A model generated the notes under the pieces. It saw nothing but the letters and a program-made list of their open reading frames with translations, was not told where the DNA came from and did no database searches. Made by a program: the position numbers and the translations under genes. A stretch of DNA of 64,000 nucleotides, from positions 16,804,501 to 16,868,500 of the forward strand of contig JAYKKT010000061.1 of the NCBI GenBank assembly GCA_036023115.1, read 5' to 3'. Below are positions 61,828 to 64,000 of this stretch, piece by piece. This stretch comes from Brasenia schreberi (taxonomy: Eukaryota; Streptophyta; Magnoliopsida; Nymphaeales; Cabombaceae). Position 1 is the first letter of the stretch, and each line of letters starts with the position of its first letter.

Positions 61828-62224
61828 TGTGGTGTTTTCGGTTTAATTCTTACCGGATTTCGGCTTCTGTTGACCTCTGGTTCTTTATCGTCGACCTCCG
61901 GTTCTTTGTTGTGTAGCTTCTCAACTATGCCTTCAGTAGATGAACAAAGGTACGTGGTTTATCTGTTTGAGGTTTCCTCTCAGCGTGGTTTACTTGGGAA
62001 GGTTTCCGGTATTCCGATGATATGTTGATATATGTTTCTTACTTGCGTTGCTCTATATTTATAGAGTAGCACGTGCTTCTCTCTTCACGGTTTGTCCCAC
62101 TGGGCTTTCCTCTTTATGGCCGCCGTTACGGTCATCCTTTTTGTAAACCTTACCACAGATAATGGTTGGATGACGAGTCCAACTGTTTTTGTGCTGAGTT
62201 GCAGAGAATGGCCATTGCCTTACA
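61828..62224 (-). repeat. 5' LTR of the copia element (397 bp)
   Basis: On + begins TGTGGTGTTTTCGGTTTA and ends GCCATTGCCTTACA; TG/CA ends, and it matches 56572-57028. A TATA-like string CTATAAATATAG lies on the - strand at about 62063-62075. Confidence 0.88.
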
Positions 62225-62811
62225 ATATATTCACAAGGACTTTCTGTATGCTTTATCGCACGTAGATCTTCCGAAGCTCTCTAACCCGTATGAGATGATA
62301 GGAATTGCCTCCGTATCTCATCCTTCAATTGCGCCTATGTGGTTATCAAGGGCTAACCATCACATCTAGTAGCTTGTTGAGTGACCCACCACCATAATTT
62401 GGCATCACCATCTATATATAATACTACTTGAAGTAATCGGTCCTCCTCCAGTATCTAAGTTACTTTAAAGTAGGTCTCTACGTCAAACAACTAGTTCTTC
62501 ACCATCTTCGAGTCTTGGGTACCTAAAAACTTCTTAGGCTCGAGCACTTGTGGTTGATGGTTAGAGTTGGGTATAGGATTGACACCGGTAGTTGTAGGTT
62601 GTAGGAGGGCTTGTAGTGCATCGGCCATCAAGACCACCCACAATATTGATGCAGTGGTACTTGATGGGAACGGACTAGCATGAACTTAATTCAAGTCTAC
62701 CAGGAGACAGTGGATCTGTTCCTCTAATGGTGCCACCCAATCTGTATTGGTCTAGATGGTTGGCATGCCATCCTCCTTAGGTAGTTGAGCACTGGATCTG
62801 GTTTGTACCAT
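62225..62811 (-). pseudogene. 5' part of the second gypsy gag
   Basis: Possible start at 62811 (MVQTRSSAQLPKED, like many chromovirus gag starts). Then PKKFLGTQDSKMVKN, FDVETYFKVT, DRLLQVVLYIDGDAKLWW (62520-62390), and a reading close to LKDEIRRQFLPSHTG...LRAIKHTESPCEY (62350-62230), which is cut at 62225 by the copia element. The other half is at 55348-56571. Confidence 0.75.
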
Positions 62812-64000
62812 CTCAGCACCAAAAAGTTGTTGTAGGGTCCTCTCCCTGTTGGGTGCCTTCCACCAGCAATAGCCTCTTGAACACTCGCACACATAATGTT
62901 GCACGACCTGACCTGTCCACTCCTTCACATCACCCACATGGACAACTAGTGTCTCCGATATCAATCCTACGAACCCCGTTGGGTACCTCTTTGTGGAAAT
63001 GATAAAAATCTCCTTTCTTTGATCGATCCTACGAACCTCTTCTGGCACGGAAAATCCCTAAGCACGAACCCCTTTGAACAGCAACAACTCTCATCCTTTC
63101 AATATCAATGTCCTTCCTCATGAACCAAGAGAGAAAAAAGAGAAAAGAGAACAGAACCTCTCTAGTGCGAGTCGGTCACCTGGCTAGGCAAACTTGCCTA
63201 AAGGCTTGACCTCCTAATTGGCCGGTCCTTCCAAGTACAGTTGAGGTAGGTTGCCAAAAGGCTCTTGGTCTCGAAAAGGCAATGCCAACTGGCCTCACTC
63301 CTTGCCTACTTCAACACCACAACTCTTTGAAAATAGCAAGCTTCCTTAGACTGTCTCCACCCAATTAGGCAACAGGAAGGACAACCATACACTTGTTTGG
63401 CGATGCTCAGCCAACAAGATGAGACCACTCACCTGCCCGACATGGTAACCCAAGGACTAGACCACTCACCTACTTAATTTCATCCCTAGTCAGCTCGCAC
63501 AACCACCCTCCTCTATGTAGACTTTCCTGATTCACACCATCCAACAGGGGTTGAGGATCGTTGTGAGTCTCTACAATAGCTTTTGTCTTGTAGAGAATCG
63601 CCCAACAATGATCATGAACTTTGCAAAACCAACGGCTGGCAAATCAGGCACCAACTATGCCTTGTTTCTGCACGAGGATGAAAACCGCCCAATGGATCTT
63701 CTCCCATCGGCTTCTACACCGGATTTGCTTCAGATCGTCCACAACCAAGGGTCTTAGGACGTCATAGTTTTTGTGTGTGTATTCTACCAGATATGATATT
63801 TTATTTTTAAAAATTAAAATGTTAGATAGTAGAATATGTACCTCTCAGTATAGGACATGCCATTCAATACAATGAAATAGATTGGTGAAAATGATATTAG
63901 TATCCATAAAATAGCAAAACAACGATATTATCACATCATATGGCGCGATATGATTTATGATACTATTTCTAGTTTTTATTTTTGAAATAAAAAAATGACA
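62812..64000. other. Window end, leader or LTR side of the second gypsy element
   Basis: The 98-residue open frame on - (62752-63048) runs through the gag start in another context and is not a clear gene. Beyond 63050 there is a moderately GC-rich block (63150-63760) that could be leader or LTR of the same gypsy element, but no LTR pair or primer site could be placed. The frame at 63551-63757 (68 residues) resembles nothing known to me. Confidence 0.4.

Larger units (their letters stand above)
56572..62224 (-). mobile_element. Ty1/copia retrotransposon with both LTRs, nested in a gypsy gag
   Basis: 5' LTR 61828-62224, gag, integrase, RT and RNase H in copia order on the - strand, 3' LTR 56572-57028. 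Flanks ATGTA (56567-56571) and ATATA (62225-62229) fit a 5-bp duplication with one change. The gag of the host gypsy element continues on either side. The clade is not assigned. Coding parts carry stops and frameshifts; zinc knuckle and protease active site are missing. Confidence 0.88.

Noticed and set aside
63551..63757. 68-residue open frame as a gene
   Set aside because: Short, isolated, without known motifs, next to a decayed gypsy element; likely chance.

Overview
This window is plant nuclear DNA. It has spliced genes with GT/AG introns, an aldehyde dehydrogenase and a xyloglucan hydrolase of plant type, long AT, CT and CA microsatellites, and dense layers of plant Ty3/gypsy, Ty1/copia, RTE-type LINE and tRNA-derived SINE elements. 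The species cannot be told from the sequence. No bacterial or organellar gene block, CRISPR array or tRNA/rRNA gene was seen.

Layout. (1) 1-1010: non-coding. (2) 1011-7933, + strand: a mitochondrial ALDH2B-type aldehyde dehydrogenase. Exon 1 with its ATG and nine other clean exons can be placed, but the central NAD-binding part is decayed, so I call it a pseudogene. (3) 7934-15540: AT-rich non-coding DNA with an inverted LTR fragment and a SINE piece. (4) 15540-42056: a large transposon nest. The oldest layer is a decayed chromovirus-like Ty3/gypsy element on the + strand (LTR, tRNA-Met-type primer site, gag, protease end, RT/RNase H, second LTR). A Tat-lineage Ty3/gypsy element with two RNase H domains (17818-33618, - strand) sits in its gag, and a solo LTR (23350-26292) sits in that element's pol. 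Further Tat LTRs sit in its protease (34948-39933), with a + strand Tat pol fragment between them.

(5) 43250-46119, - strand: an apparently intact four-exon xyloglucan endotransglucosylase/hydrolase (357 residues) with signal peptide, catalytic HDEIDFEFLG motif and a TATA box. Its second intron holds a SINE and microsatellites. (6) 46190-50937: non-coding DNA with SINEs of two families. (7) 50938-53812: two RTE-type LINE copies head to head, both with the same damaged RT active site. (8) 53813-55347: another Tat solo LTR, opposite orientation. (9) 55348-63048, - strand: a second gypsy gag split by a Ty1/copia element (56572-62224) with both LTRs. (10) 63049-64000: no gene recognised.

XTH is the only gene that looks functional. 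All transposon proteins here carry stops, frameshifts or deletions. Boundaries with matching terminal TG/CA and target-site duplications are the firmest results. Assignments resting on decayed translations are marked with lower confidence.
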